From assembly GCF_021646685.1 (NCBI RefSeq), contig NZ_JAKJHW010000006.1, positions 1 through 64,000 of the forward strand: a DNA stretch of 64,000 bases, written 5' to 3'. A model generated the notes under the pieces. The model did no database searches. It was not told the origin of the DNA and saw nothing but the letters and a program-made list of their open reading frames with translations. The stretch comes from Pseudalkalibacillus salsuginis (GTDB lineage: Bacteria; Bacillota; Bacilli; Bacillales; Fictibacillaceae). This document shows positions 41,355 through 50,305 of this stretch, piece after piece; position 1 is the stretch's first letter, and every line of letters begins with the position of its first letter. A program made the position numbers and the translations under genes.

Positions 41355-42245
41355 TTACTCTTCCATGGAAAGAAGTAGATGGATAGTGACAGCATCCTCG
41401 AACACCTTCGGATCCAGTCCTGTAAGGTCGGCAAACTTTTCCATTCGATACTGGAGACTGTTCCGATGGATGAATCGTTTTTTGGCTGCAAGTGTGTGGT
41501 TCAAATTACAATCAAGCAGTGTTTTGACTGTTTTTAAAAGTTCAGGCTCCACATGGCTTAGGATCTTTTCATATATATAACGGGTATCCTCTTTTTGTGA
41601 CTGATGGAGGAGGACCAACGGAAAAACGCTGGAAAGTGTATGTATCCGTTTGCTTTGCGGATGGTCGGCTGCAAATTTATAAAAGGTGGATTCTTTATCA
41701 AATTGCTGCTTCGCCTCAGTTATATTAGTAAATGTCGACCCGATGAACAGGGTTGATTTCATATAAAAATCACTCTCAATAGAGTCAAGGAGTTCAACCA
41801 ACTGATCGATCGAAGCATAAGTCTCAGAAGCGGGCTCCATAAACACACCTGTATATCGGTCTTTCCAGACAGGGATAACCTTCTCGGACAGCAGGTTTTG
41901 AAAGGCTTCGACAAATAAATCATGTTCAACATCCTGGCTACGGATACTGAAATGTAAAAAACGTCCCGACTCAAAATTATGGTTGGAATCAGGAGTACGG
42001 TTATTATAAAGCATTTCATACCAGGCTAGTTGCCTTTCATCTTCTTGGATCGGACGTTTCGATAATGGGGTCAGAAAAACGTCAAGCAATTTTTCTGAAT
42101 CGCTTGATAAAGTGTCCAGATCTATTCCAATTTCTTCACCTTCAGAGGTACGGTACCAAGTATAGTGCTCAGAGTCTTCTTCATCAGTTGCTCGCACAAA
42201 CGCTTTTTTACCGAATATCTTCTGCAATTTTTTGATATCAGACAT
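41355..42245 (-). CDS. yxkF: PucR/CdaR-type transcriptional regulator YxkF
   Basis: A 296-aa regulator. The C-terminal 60 residues form the PucR-type helix-turn-helix: KTVKTLLDCNLNHTLAAKKR, HRNSLQYRMEKFADLTG and a final helix. The N-terminal part has no recognisable ligand domain. B. subtilis yxkF is likewise next to msmX (yxkG), so control of msmX is a reasonable inference. The ribosome binding site AAGGGAA is somewhat far (about 12 bases) from the ATG. Effector unknown. Confidence 0.85.
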   Translation of the reverse strand: MSDIKKLQKIFGKKAFVRATDEEDSEHYTWYRTSEGEEIGIDLDTLSSDSEKLLDVFLTPLSKRPIQEDERQLAWYEMLYNNRTPDSNHNFESGRFLHFSIRSQDVEHDLFVEAFQNLLSEKVIPVWKDRYTGVFMEPASETYASIDQLVELLDSIESDFYMKSTLFIGSTFTNITEAKQQFDKESTFYKFAADHPQSKRIHTLSSVFPLVLLHQSQKEDTRYIYEKILSHVEPELLKTVKTLLDCNLNHTLAAKKRFIHRNSLQYRMEKFADLTGLDPKVFEDAVTIHLLLSMEE

Positions 42246-42333
42246 TTAACGTTGATTCCCTTCATATTAGTCGTACATTCATTATAACAATTCAATCAGG
42301 TTGAAAGGAAAATGGAAGTGTCTTAAGGAAAAT

Positions 42334-42444
42334 GGGGTTGTCCCAAAACAATTGTGTCAGACACCGCCAACACAACATTTTACAAGAAAATTTTCTCGGA
42401 ATGTTGTCCAGAAATGCTGAGTCAGACACTTATAGGACAGCCCC
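42334..42444. repeat. MITE-like element copy 1 (terminal inverted repeats)
   Basis: A 111-bp element with ends GGGGTTGTCC and GGACAGCCCC. Internal words CCCAAAACAATTGTGTCAGACACC and ACAACATT recur, in inverted orientation, in the element at 53.73 kb. No coding capacity. Confidence 0.75.
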
Positions 42445-42466
42445 ACTCGATAAACGCCAGTATAAA

Positions 42467-42658
42467 TCAGTGTTTATCTTTGTTTTTCTTCTTATATTCA
42501 ACAGGTGGCTCTTCTTTAATCAGCGGCCGGCTTTCATCTATTTGTTCTGGATCATGTCGGTTGATGACCGTTCCACCGGCCATCCCTTCATTGATCATCC
42601 GATCGACATCCATATGAGCCCGATCTCTTCCTTCGTATTGTGAACCTTTTTCAGTCAT
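42467..42658 (-). CDS. Small hydrophilic protein, 63 aa, unknown
   Basis: A charged protein (many Asp, Glu, Lys, Arg; ends KKKNKDKH) with no membrane segment. It begins 4 bases after the stop codon of the upstream YheC/D gene, with AAGGAGG inside the end of that gene, so it is the last gene of the operon. Two adjacent ATG codons exist; the second (42658) has the better spacing. I do not recognise a family. As part of this operon it may be a spore coat-associated small protein. Confidence 0.75.
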   Translation of the reverse strand: MTEKGSQYEGRDRAHMDVDRMINEGMAGGTVINRHDPEQIDESRPLIKEEPPVEYKKKNKDKH

Positions 42659-42661
42659 CAT

Positions 42662-43879
42662 TCATCCTCCTTTTCCAATAGTATGAGTGTGGGAGCATTC
42701 CTTTATGTCAGAAGCAGCAAAACCGGTCAATGATAATATTTGCTGATACCAACGCTCAATGGATTGGTTTTGGATGTCGATCTCATCAAACACCATCGGT
42801 TTCGAATTGACCTCGAAGATCCAATAGCGATTTTTTGAATCTACACCGAGATCGATTGAAAACTCCCCTACTGGACCAAAGGCATAATCCAGTGTTTTCC
42901 CTATTTCAAAGCCTATTTTTTGAATGATTTTCATATCAAGGGGTGCTGTCGCAGCAGGAAGTAATTTTCCGCCTGATGGAACGTGTGTCGTCAACTGGTC
43001 CCGGCCTGCACACCGTATGCCATAACCTGTTATATGCCAATCTTCCTCTAGTCTTTGGACAAGAATACGATAATCGAACGGTCTTGCTTGATACTGTTTC
43101 CTTTTTACATATCGCTGCATAATCAAGTCTTTTCTGGTGTGTAAGATGGTCCATAATTGATCAAGGTCTGTATAGACAGTTCCATTATTCGATTGATATA
43201 AAAGACTTCCATCGCCGTTATATTTTAAAGAGAAAATACCCTCACCCTTTGATTTTGCACTAGGCTTGAACATAATTTGCTTATGTTCCTTCAGAAAGTC
43301 CCTAAGCTTTCGTTTTGAAGAAAGACGCTTTGTTTCAGGCAAAAAACGCTGCAAATATAGGTTATCGTTCATAATCAAGTAAGTTTGCCACTTTGAAAAA
43401 AAGCAGTGATTGAAGTAGGGGATGGAGTAGCGATCCAACCATTCCATAAAGCATTGGAACTCCTTGCTGGATTCGTCTTTTTGATAAGGAATCCTGTTAT
43501 AGACAAAGTCAGGAGGCGGGATACTTATCCGTTCCCACTTCCGATCACCTGAACTTAAGGTATAGCCGTGAATCGATGAAATGGAAACATCCATAGGTGT
43601 GAAAACGACTGCTAAGCCACCCTTTCCGGTTACATACCGGATCAATCGGATAAATGTATCGGTATTGCCGATAAAGGGCAGGTTTTTATCAGATGATGTC
43701 AATATCCCGATGACCGGGCCGGCTTTGTTGAATTCATTTTTGTTTAGAGTAAAGCTCGAGCCGTTGTTTGAACAAGGTGAAAAGGGGAGGGGTTCATCTG
43801 CCGCTCCCCATACGACCACTTCGTTTGGTTCATGATGGTACCAGCTTTTTGAGTCAATGTCCCAGCTGATCCGGATCAT
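42662..43879 (-). CDS. YheC/YheD-family ATP-grasp protein 1
   Basis: A 405-aa member of the YheC/D ATP-grasp family, known in Bacillus as endospore coat-associated proteins. Visible landmarks are GPVIGILTSSD, PPDFVYNRIPY, a Lys-containing nucleotide-binding segment MFKPSAKSKGEGIFSLKYN and GPVGEFSIDLGVDSKNRYWI with FEVNSKP, the metal-binding end of an ATP-grasp site. The ATG overlaps the preceding gene's stop by 4 bases. Substrate unknown; ligation of a peptide or polyglutamate-like chain is possible from the fold. It is the third of three tandem paralogues in transcription order. Confidence 0.9.
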   Translation of the reverse strand: MIRISWDIDSKSWYHHEPNEVVVWGAADEPLPFSPCSNNGSSFTLNKNEFNKAGPVIGILTSSDKNLPFIGNTDTFIRLIRYVTGKGGLAVVFTPMDVSISSIHGYTLSSGDRKWERISIPPPDFVYNRIPYQKDESSKEFQCFMEWLDRYSIPYFNHCFFSKWQTYLIMNDNLYLQRFLPETKRLSSKRKLRDFLKEHKQIMFKPSAKSKGEGIFSLKYNGDGSLLYQSNNGTVYTDLDQLWTILHTRKDLIMQRYVKRKQYQARPFDYRILVQRLEEDWHITGYGIRCAGRDQLTTHVPSGGKLLPAATAPLDMKIIQKIGFEIGKTLDYAFGPVGEFSIDLGVDSKNRYWIFEVNSKPMVFDEIDIQNQSIERWYQQILSLTGFAASDIKECSHTHTIGKGG

Positions 43880-45249
43880 TTCTTAATGGCAACCTGTCTC
43901 TGGATAAGTTGTTCATACAGATAAATGGAGAATTCGAATGGAAGAGCAGAAGTCTTCATATCATATACACTCAAATTCGGATGGCTGAAAATACTGCGTC
44001 CCGGCTTGGAATTCGCTTCAAACAACCAAACCGAACCTGACGTATCGATACCTAGATCAAATCCGATTTCACCGACGATTCCAGCCATATTTTCTGTCAA
44101 GGTGTCACTTAATTTCAGTACGGCACGCTTCATATCCTCCGTGATAGACTTGGATTTTCCCAGTTCATTGACGATATCCTGCAAAGTAAGGACTTTTCCG
44201 CCACTCGTTACGTGGGTTGTGACACTCCCGGTTCCTGCAAGCTTAGCAGCCAGTGCACTCACTTCCCAATGGCCATATCGGTTCCGGTTCGTATGGACTC
44301 TGAAATCGATCGGTTTTCCGTTCCAACTCAAAAGATTGATTCCACGTTGTGCCATATAACCATAAAGCCCATTCGGAAATTGCTGGCGTAGTAATCTTTT
44401 CAAAGAACTATATCGACGCAAACGATTTTGCCCGTTCGTACGGAATTTACAATAGTAGCTTGAATCTTTTCTTCTTTTGAGGATTTGCTGGATACCGATC
44501 CCCAGGCTGCCATTAGTAGGTTTTATATAAACATTCTTATAACGGTAGAGTAATTCCTCGATTTGATCTTTGGTCGGGTCTTTAACAGTCTCGGGTAAAT
44601 AATGTTGCACAGGTTTGTCATTTGCCAACATTTCATGTACAGACCATTTATCGAAAAATCCGGGATTGAACCAAAGCAGGCTTGGCTCCTGTTCCAGTCT
44701 CGTTTTCGTATCGAGTGTAGAACTCAACCCTTCGATCCGACGGTTTGGCAGGCGATCATAAACGATATTCGGTAAAGGAAGGTGTTGTTGACTCCATCCT
44801 GACTGATCATATAGGTAGCCGTTAATCTGCTTTTCTTCCCAATTAATATGATGTGTACCGAATACATAGGCAGTAACGCCGAGCTTCTTGGCTTCTGAAA
44901 GGAGTTTTGCGAACATGGACGATCGTTCGCCTATCGGTTTATAGGTGCCACCGGTAAATCCGGCAGTAAAAATACCGACGACTGGGCCGATGTGCAATGT
45001 ATCATACGAATCATGAATATGGTGCTGCTGATCTTTTAGTAAATTCAACTTCTTACAAAGTGCTGTAGAAATCATGTAGTGTTCTTTACGATCGGGATTG
45101 GGCTGAAAAGTAACAGGAATTTGACGCTGGCCATACATGACTTTTGCAGGGAAAGAGCGGTTCTTCACCCACTGCTGAAAAAGGCTGAATGGGGTATAGA
45201 TGTTAACCTGCTGCTCTTCGATAATAGGAATCGATTGAGGGTTAAGCAT
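43876..45249 (-). CDS. YheC/YheD-family ATP-grasp protein 2
   Basis: A 457-aa paralogue. Landmarks: GPVVGIFTAGF, NIVYDRLPNRR, YIKPTNGSLGIGI (nucleotide-binding), VHTNRNRYGHWEV, VTSGGKVLTL and GEIGFDLGIDTSGSVWLFEANSKPGR. All ATP-grasp positions expected from the family appear intact. I chose the second ATG (45249), 7 bases from AAAGGAG; the first ATG is too close. It overlaps the upstream paralogue by 8 bases and the downstream one by 4, so the three are translated as a unit. The length is close to B. subtilis YheD. Confidence 0.9.
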   Translation of the reverse strand: MLNPQSIPIIEEQQVNIYTPFSLFQQWVKNRSFPAKVMYGQRQIPVTFQPNPDRKEHYMISTALCKKLNLLKDQQHHIHDSYDTLHIGPVVGIFTAGFTGGTYKPIGERSSMFAKLLSEAKKLGVTAYVFGTHHINWEEKQINGYLYDQSGWSQQHLPLPNIVYDRLPNRRIEGLSSTLDTKTRLEQEPSLLWFNPGFFDKWSVHEMLANDKPVQHYLPETVKDPTKDQIEELLYRYKNVYIKPTNGSLGIGIQQILKRRKDSSYYCKFRTNGQNRLRRYSSLKRLLRQQFPNGLYGYMAQRGINLLSWNGKPIDFRVHTNRNRYGHWEVSALAAKLAGTGSVTTHVTSGGKVLTLQDIVNELGKSKSITEDMKRAVLKLSDTLTENMAGIVGEIGFDLGIDTSGSVWLFEANSKPGRSIFSHPNLSVYDMKTSALPFEFSIYLYEQLIQRQVAIKK

Positions 45250-46645
45250 GATCATACTCCTTTCGTAACTCGTTAGTCTTGAAGGTTGTGTATAAATAGT
45301 TGGCGAAAAGGAAAATTCCTTGTGCAGATGGACGGATATCAGGTTGTTTTTGAGCTGACAAATACTGTTTAGAGGGTTTTGTATTCACTTCTAATATCCA
45401 TGGATGTCCCTTCAGATCTATACCAAAATCGATACCGAACTCCCCGAAAATGCCATCTGCGAACATGTTTATGCTCCTAGAAGTTTCTAATGCAAGTTCG
45501 TATAGAAGTGCCTTGATCTGGTAAGCTTTCGGTTTTTCGAAATGGTTTAGAAGCATATCTGATAATGGATAGGCTTGCCCCCCATAGGCCATATTCGTAA
45601 CGATGGAATGTGTATCACTAACCCTTGCGATACTTGAAGTGACACACCAATCGCCTTTTTCGTTACGATTACAGAGGATCCTGAAGTCGACATTTCCGTT
45701 AGAATGGGTGATCAATGGGATACCTTGCTGGGTGATGTAGTCTTCCAAAGGAACGAAATTTTTGATGAACTTCCATACACCTTCAGTAGATAGCAGCGGA
45801 ATCGGTGGATCAATCTTTGAGGATGACTCCAGCTGGAATTTTCCATCTTCTATTTTATTGATCCGTATTATTCCTTTCCCTTCTCTGCCATTGTTCGGCT
45901 TCAAATAGAGGGAGGTATGTCTAGCCATCAGCTTTTTCAACGTTTCTTCATTCATCTCTTTATGGGTTTCAGGTAAGTAAGCAGCAAAAGCACTACATTC
46001 TACTAATATGCGAAATACAGCCCACTTTGTTATGAAATGGTCATTAAAATAAGGAATTCCCCACTCTTGGCAATGTTCGAAAAATCGGGCACATGTTTCA
46101 GAACGTTCCACCGAGCGGGTAGAAATACGGTTATGAATGATGTCCGGATATGGGAAGGCCTTCTGGGTGAGTTTTCCGTCTTCTATCGTGTAACCGTATA
46201 TACAATCTGGCAGGACATCCTCTAATGAAAATAAATAAAATGTCACAAGGTGGTCGCGGCATAGAGAGGCGATCTCTTTAGAAAATCCAGTGATATTTCC
46301 GAAAGGCTTTTCCATATGCTCGATTTTTTCAGTGATCACAGCAATGATAGGTCCTATCCTCAGTTCTTTTGACAGCTGATCGTAGGTGAGCGTATGGTAT
46401 TGACCAGATTCGGGGAAATGATGTGCAAAGCGAATCTCCTCGGGGAATTGTATCGTGAAGCAAGTTTCATCCATCTTTCCTTTACAAATGACTTGTATTC
46501 GTTCACTTCCGTATCTAACCCAGACTTTCTCGTTCATTTGAATGCCGAAATAAGTAAGTAGATGGTTACTTAGCCAGATCATATATGGGTTTGAGGAAGA
46601 TGATGATTGTACATTTGTGAAATAAACGCTTATTTTCTTGTCCAT
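45242..46645 (-). CDS. YheC/YheD-family ATP-grasp protein 3
   Basis: The first gene of the operon, 467 aa. Landmarks: GPIIAVITEKIE, PDIIHNRISTRS, YLKPNNGREGKGIIRI, CNRNEKGDWCVTS, NMAYGGQAYPL and GEFGIDFGIDLKGHPWILEVNTKPSKQ. An N-terminal domain of about 120 residues precedes the ATP-grasp core, as in YheD. The ribosome binding site GAGGGAG lies 4-6 bases before the ATG. Divergent from yheB, as yheC/D and yheB are neighbours in B. subtilis. Mother-cell expression is expected but no clear promoter was seen. Confidence 0.9.
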   Translation of the reverse strand: MDKKISVYFTNVQSSSSSNPYMIWLSNHLLTYFGIQMNEKVWVRYGSERIQVICKGKMDETCFTIQFPEEIRFAHHFPESGQYHTLTYDQLSKELRIGPIIAVITEKIEHMEKPFGNITGFSKEIASLCRDHLVTFYLFSLEDVLPDCIYGYTIEDGKLTQKAFPYPDIIHNRISTRSVERSETCARFFEHCQEWGIPYFNDHFITKWAVFRILVECSAFAAYLPETHKEMNEETLKKLMARHTSLYLKPNNGREGKGIIRINKIEDGKFQLESSSKIDPPIPLLSTEGVWKFIKNFVPLEDYITQQGIPLITHSNGNVDFRILCNRNEKGDWCVTSSIARVSDTHSIVTNMAYGGQAYPLSDMLLNHFEKPKAYQIKALLYELALETSRSINMFADGIFGEFGIDFGIDLKGHPWILEVNTKPSKQYLSAQKQPDIRPSAQGIFLFANYLYTTFKTNELRKEYDHA

Positions 46646-46687
46646 GATGCTCCCTCATTCATCTGCTATTGATAAAATAATGATTTC

Positions 46688-46716
46688 TTTATAGGTAAGT
46701 GCGGATATCGTATACT
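46688..46716 (+). promoter_or_regulatory. Candidate promoter of yheB
   Basis: TATACT at 46711-46716 is a good -10; TTTATA 17 bases upstream is a poor -35. Confidence 0.38.
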
Positions 46717-46764
46717 ATGGTAAGGCACGCTAATCGGTGACATAAGTATGGAAGGTTGGTATTT

Positions 46765-47904
46765 ATGGAGTTTATATTGATTATTTTGATGATGGTCGCA
46801 ATCGGAGCGACGATCGGGGGGTTCACTAATTCACTAGCGATCAAAATGCTGTTCCGTCCTTATCAAGCATTATATATAGGACGTTACAAGCTTCCTTTCA
46901 CACCAGGTCTGATACCGAAAAGGAGAGAAGAACTCGCAGTCCAATTAGGTCAAATGGTTGTCAATCACTTGATCACAAAAGAAGGACTGCAGCAGAAATT
47001 GGCCCAATCCCACTTTAAGAATGAACTTGTCAAATGGGCTCAATCAGAGGTCAGTAAACAGCTTGAAACGGATAAATCGATCAATGACCTTGCTTCAGAC
47101 CTGCTGAAACAAGACCACTTCAATGATAAATTTGATGAAAAGCTCAAAACTTTTATACTGGAACGGGCTCGTGTAACGTTCGGTCGTCTGGAAGAAAAGC
47201 CGATCAAGGCTCTCATTACAGAATCGGTGAACCTGAGGATCGAATCGTACATACCACACACAACAAAGTTCATTCAAAACAGGATGGTCGATTTTGTGAT
47301 CAGTGCTGAAGGAAAACAGCAGCTGAAACAATTAATTGATGAGTTTCTAGCTGGAAGGGGCATGTTAGGTAACATGCTCAATATGTTTCTTGGCAATGAA
47401 AGCCTGGTTGATAAAGTCCAGGCGGAATTGATCAAAATTTTGAAGAAAGATACGGTTGCACAAATGATGGAGCGTATTCTGGTGAAAGAGTGGCATATGC
47501 TTAAAGAGCGCCCTTTGGCGGAATTCATCGACCTGTTTAAATTACGAGATGTAGAAGGAAAAGTGGTAGAATGGGCTGTTGAGCAGCTAGACACTGAAAC
47601 GCTCTTTTCAAAGCCCGTCAGTGAAATCATCCAACCTTATCGTCCTAAAATCGAAATGGAGCTGGTCCCAGAAATCGTCGATCGTTCATTGGGTTGGGTG
47701 GGGACCCACATGGAAAAGATCATGGAGAAGCTGCAGTTGTCAGAGTTAGTCCGTCAGCAGGTCGGTACGTTTTCTGTGCAGAGGTTAGAGGAAATGGTCC
47801 TATCGATATCAAGAAGGGAATTGAAGATGATTACCTATTTAGGAGCATTGCTTGGTGGGATCATCGGCTTCATACAGGGTCTAATGGTTTACTTTATGAC
47901 CTGA
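46765..47904 (+). CDS. yheB: YheB, DUF445 membrane protein
   Basis: A 379-aa protein of the DUF445 family. It begins with one membrane helix (about residues 2-22) and the conserved GGFTNSLAIKMLFRPYQALYIG segment, then PFTPGLIPKRREELA; a long helical region follows and a second membrane helix (about 355-377) closes the protein, so both ends are membrane-anchored. The function is unknown. I chose the ATG at 46765 with GGAAGG upstream. Together with yheA downstream it matches B. subtilis. Confidence 0.9.
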   Translation: MEFILIILMMVAIGATIGGFTNSLAIKMLFRPYQALYIGRYKLPFTPGLIPKRREELAVQLGQMVVNHLITKEGLQQKLAQSHFKNELVKWAQSEVSKQLETDKSINDLASDLLKQDHFNDKFDEKLKTFILERARVTFGRLEEKPIKALITESVNLRIESYIPHTTKFIQNRMVDFVISAEGKQQLKQLIDEFLAGRGMLGNMLNMFLGNESLVDKVQAELIKILKKDTVAQMMERILVKEWHMLKERPLAEFIDLFKLRDVEGKVVEWAVEQLDTETLFSKPVSEIIQPYRPKIEMELVPEIVDRSLGWVGTHMEKIMEKLQLSELVRQQVGTFSVQRLEEMVLSISRRELKMITYLGALLGGIIGFIQGLMVYFMT

Positions 47905-47968
47905 AGCCTGTTATAGTGGTAACGGTGCTTGATTGTTACGGCATTGATTAATAATTAGGAGGCTAACT

Positions 47969-48331
47969 ATGAGCAAAAATGTCCATGATGCGGCATACAA
48001 ATTAGAAAATGCATTGCGTGAAAGTGATGACTTTAAGGAGCTTCAGGGCTTGTATGATCAAGTGAATGCGGACGAAAGCGTCAAAAACATGTTTGACAAC
48101 TTCCGTAACTTGCAAGTAGAGCTTCAACAAAAGCAGATGCAAGGACAGCAGATCACAGAAGAGGAAGCTCAGAAAGCTCAACAAACATTTGAGCTTGTCC
48201 AACAAAATGAAGTGATCTCCAAATTGATGAGCGCAGAGCAGCGTGTAAGCACGCTTATCCAGGACATTAACAAAATCGTTACGAAGCCTTTGGAAGAATT
48301 GTACGGAACTCCAGAGCAACCTGAACAATAA
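47969..48331 (+). CDS. yheA: YheA, YlbF/YmcA-family protein
   Basis: A 120-aa all-helical protein of the YlbF/YmcA family (com_ylbF). B. subtilis YlbF and YmcA form a complex with YaaT that modulates RNase Y and the phosphorelay; YheA is the third, less studied paralogue. The sequence opens VHDAAYKLENALRESDDFKEL and has a Gln/Glu-rich coiled-coil centre. The ribosome binding site AGGAGG is 6 bases before the ATG. It lies 64 bases after yheB, probably in one transcript, and is followed by a strong terminator. Confidence 0.93.
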   Translation: MSKNVHDAAYKLENALRESDDFKELQGLYDQVNADESVKNMFDNFRNLQVELQQKQMQGQQITEEEAQKAQQTFELVQQNEVISKLMSAEQRVSTLIQDINKIVTKPLEELYGTPEQPEQ

Positions 48332-48343
48332 TATAAGCATTGG

Positions 48344-48374
48344 AACGGCTGGCATTTTGCCAGCCGTTTTTTAA
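48344..48374 (+). terminator. Terminator after yheA
   Basis: A perfect stem AACGGCTGGCA / TGCCAGCCGTT with a short T-rich loop runs into six T. Confidence 0.92.
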
Positions 48375-48421
48375 GGTTTGGCTCTGTTTGTTGATCAGCG
48401 AAATTCACTCCCTTTCCACTA

Positions 48422-48445
48422 AAGAAAAGCGGAAGCGACCTTCCC
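48422..48445 (-). repeat. Relic of the foldback element terminus
   Basis: AAAGAAAAGCGGAAGCGACC is the reverse complement of the conserved right end of the element (compare copy A). Only the terminal 20 or so bases remain. Confidence 0.4.
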
Positions 48446-48454
48446 CCTTTAAAC

Positions 48455-49276
48455 TCAGCTTGACATAAAAATCTTTTTGTTGTTTTTAAACCAGTTGACT
48501 GCAAAATCGATGGATTCCCTCTGTTTGAAAAGTTTACAGGCAGAGGAACCGACTTTACCAGTCAGGATATTTTTATTTTCCTTCTCAAATGCTTTGCCGA
48601 TTTCTCCAAATGGTTCATCATCGTAATCAATTTCCAGGTAGTTTTTCCATAAGCGCTTTCCATTTTCAATGATAGGTGCACCTTGTGACACAGTCTTTCG
48701 TACGCCGGATCGATGCTCAGCCAGGTGGAAAGATGTGTGTGTATCGAAGTCAGTTCCTAAAAATAACACATAGGCATCCAGATCATAGGCTTTAGCGATG
48801 GGGGATTGTTCACCTAATCCATTATCAAGCGAATGATTGCTTGTTATTTTCTCTGCAAACTTTCCCCATGCTGCAACAGACATATTTGGATGATAGCTGC
48901 GCAGAACATCTGGATAGGTGCGGAATTGTTCAGGAATGATACCTAATCCTCTCGTTTTCGTCATCTTCGGGTCGAATGCGGGCAACGTCTGTCTAATGGT
49001 TTCCCACCAATCTTCAGGTACAGGAGGATTAATCCAGTTAGCGGGATCGGAGAGATCTGCGGAATGGGCTTGTATGACCAATGTTCCTTTGGGTGTCACC
49101 GCATCCATCAAAGCCTGGATGACAGCTTGCGAACCGCCGCAAACCCAGCCTAAAGACTTCAATGAAGCATGCACCATCAATGTCATGCCTTCTTTTACCC
49201 CAAGATTTTGGAGATCCTCTTTCAGACTGTTTCTTGTCCTTGGTTGATCCGTCTCTTGTATGCTTTTACGTTCCAT
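48455..49276 (-). CDS. AAC(3)-family aminoglycoside N-acetyltransferase homologue
   Basis: A 273-aa member of the AAC(3) antibiotic acetyltransferase family. Conserved segments are MVHASLKSLGWVCGG, GTLVIQAHSADLSDP, FRTYPDVLRSYHPNMSVAAWG and the acetyl-CoA-site HLAEHRSG; the catalytic-type His and Glu are present. It is similar in type to B. subtilis YokD, whose natural substrate is uncertain. Chromosomal members do not always confer resistance. The ribosome binding site AGGGGG lies 9 bases before the ATG. It stands alone and converges on yheA. Confidence 0.9.
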   Translation of the reverse strand: MERKSIQETDQPRTRNSLKEDLQNLGVKEGMTLMVHASLKSLGWVCGGSQAVIQALMDAVTPKGTLVIQAHSADLSDPANWINPPVPEDWWETIRQTLPAFDPKMTKTRGLGIIPEQFRTYPDVLRSYHPNMSVAAWGKFAEKITSNHSLDNGLGEQSPIAKAYDLDAYVLFLGTDFDTHTSFHLAEHRSGVRKTVSQGAPIIENGKRLWKNYLEIDYDDEPFGEIGKAFEKENKNILTGKVGSSACKLFKQRESIDFAVNWFKNNKKIFMSS

Positions 49277-49412
49277 GATTGGTTCCCCCTAAAATTTCAG
49301 CCAACCAACTAATTCGATAAAAGTGTTTGAAGTCCTGTCTTGACCGAGTTCTATTCGTTCCTATTGTGTCATAGAGATGAGAAGAGGAGAAGTCTAGATT
49401 GGAGGGATTATC

Positions 49413-50273
49413 CTGGTATATCGACTGCTTGCTTTAGACATCGACGGTACCCTGCTCAGAAGTAATTTTCGGATTGATCGTTCAACGAAAGAAGCGATTG
49501 ACTATGTAAAAAACAAGGGGGTGTATGTGACCCTAGCTACAGGACGAAATTTTCCTTCTGCCCAAAAAATCGCAAAGGCATTGAAGCTGGATAGCGTCCT
49601 TATAACACATAACGGTGCCTTGATCGCATCATCAATTGATGATCCTATTCACGATGAACGGATTTCTGCACATGATGTGCGGAAAATCGTCCAGATCGTG
49701 GAGAAGTATGATGCACATATTCGATTGTTACACGAACGATATTCTTTAGGAAACCAAGTCCAGCAAAAATCCCATATCGTCGCGAAAATGACGATGGGTC
49801 TCGGAGATCCATTGTTCTATCCTGTGACCTTCACAGAAAATTTAAGCGTTCATTTAGAAGAAAAGCCGATGTCTGTTCCAAAAATCGATGTCCAATTCTT
49901 TAATAGTGAAGAGAAGGAAGCCGCCACCGAAGAGTTGAAGGAAAGGGTAGATTGTATATCGATCACCGCTTCAACAAGATGCGATTTCGAAATCATTCCA
50001 AAATCGGTCAACAAGGCTGTAGGCTTGCAGATCCTCGGGAAGCATCTCGGTATTTCGATGGATGAAATGGTTGCGGTAGGGGATTTTACGAATGATGTGG
50101 AAATGATCCAGAGTGTCGGTTTGGGTGTAGCAATGGGGCAGTCATCTGAGGAAGTGAAACACGCAGCGGATTGGGTGACCCGGACGAATGACCAGCATGG
50201 TGTCGGATATTTGGTACGTGAAGTGTTCCGTAGACAAATGAAAACGCAAATCGAACAACCGATTCAATATTAA
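49413..50273 (+). CDS. Cof-type HAD phosphatase with apparent CTG start
   Basis: A Cof-like HAD hydrolase of 286 aa. Motif I LALDIDGTLL lies at residues 5-14, motif II is LATGR, and motif IV is GDFTNDVEM near 225, with the C2 cap between. The frame contains no ATG, GTG or TTG between its upstream stop (49395) and a GTG at 49521; starting at that GTG would remove the catalytic DxD motif. The only sensible start is CTG at 49413, 6 bases after GGAGGG; ATC or ATT codons just upstream are alternatives. A sequencing error is also possible. Substrate unknown. Confidence 0.88.
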   Translation: MVYRLLALDIDGTLLRSNFRIDRSTKEAIDYVKNKGVYVTLATGRNFPSAQKIAKALKLDSVLITHNGALIASSIDDPIHDERISAHDVRKIVQIVEKYDAHIRLLHERYSLGNQVQQKSHIVAKMTMGLGDPLFYPVTFTENLSVHLEEKPMSVPKIDVQFFNSEEKEAATEELKERVDCISITASTRCDFEIIPKSVNKAVGLQILGKHLGISMDEMVAVGDFTNDVEMIQSVGLGVAMGQSSEEVKHAADWVTRTNDQHGVGYLVREVFRRQMKTQIEQPIQY

Positions 50274-50305
50274 GGGGCTGATCCATTCAGCCTCTTTTGT
50301 TTCAA

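Noticed and set aside
40130-41491. N-terminal extension of MsmX by 87 codons
   Set aside because: The extension overlaps the promoter and cre site and is not of MsmX type; the ATG at 41230 has a good ribosome binding site and gives the normal length.
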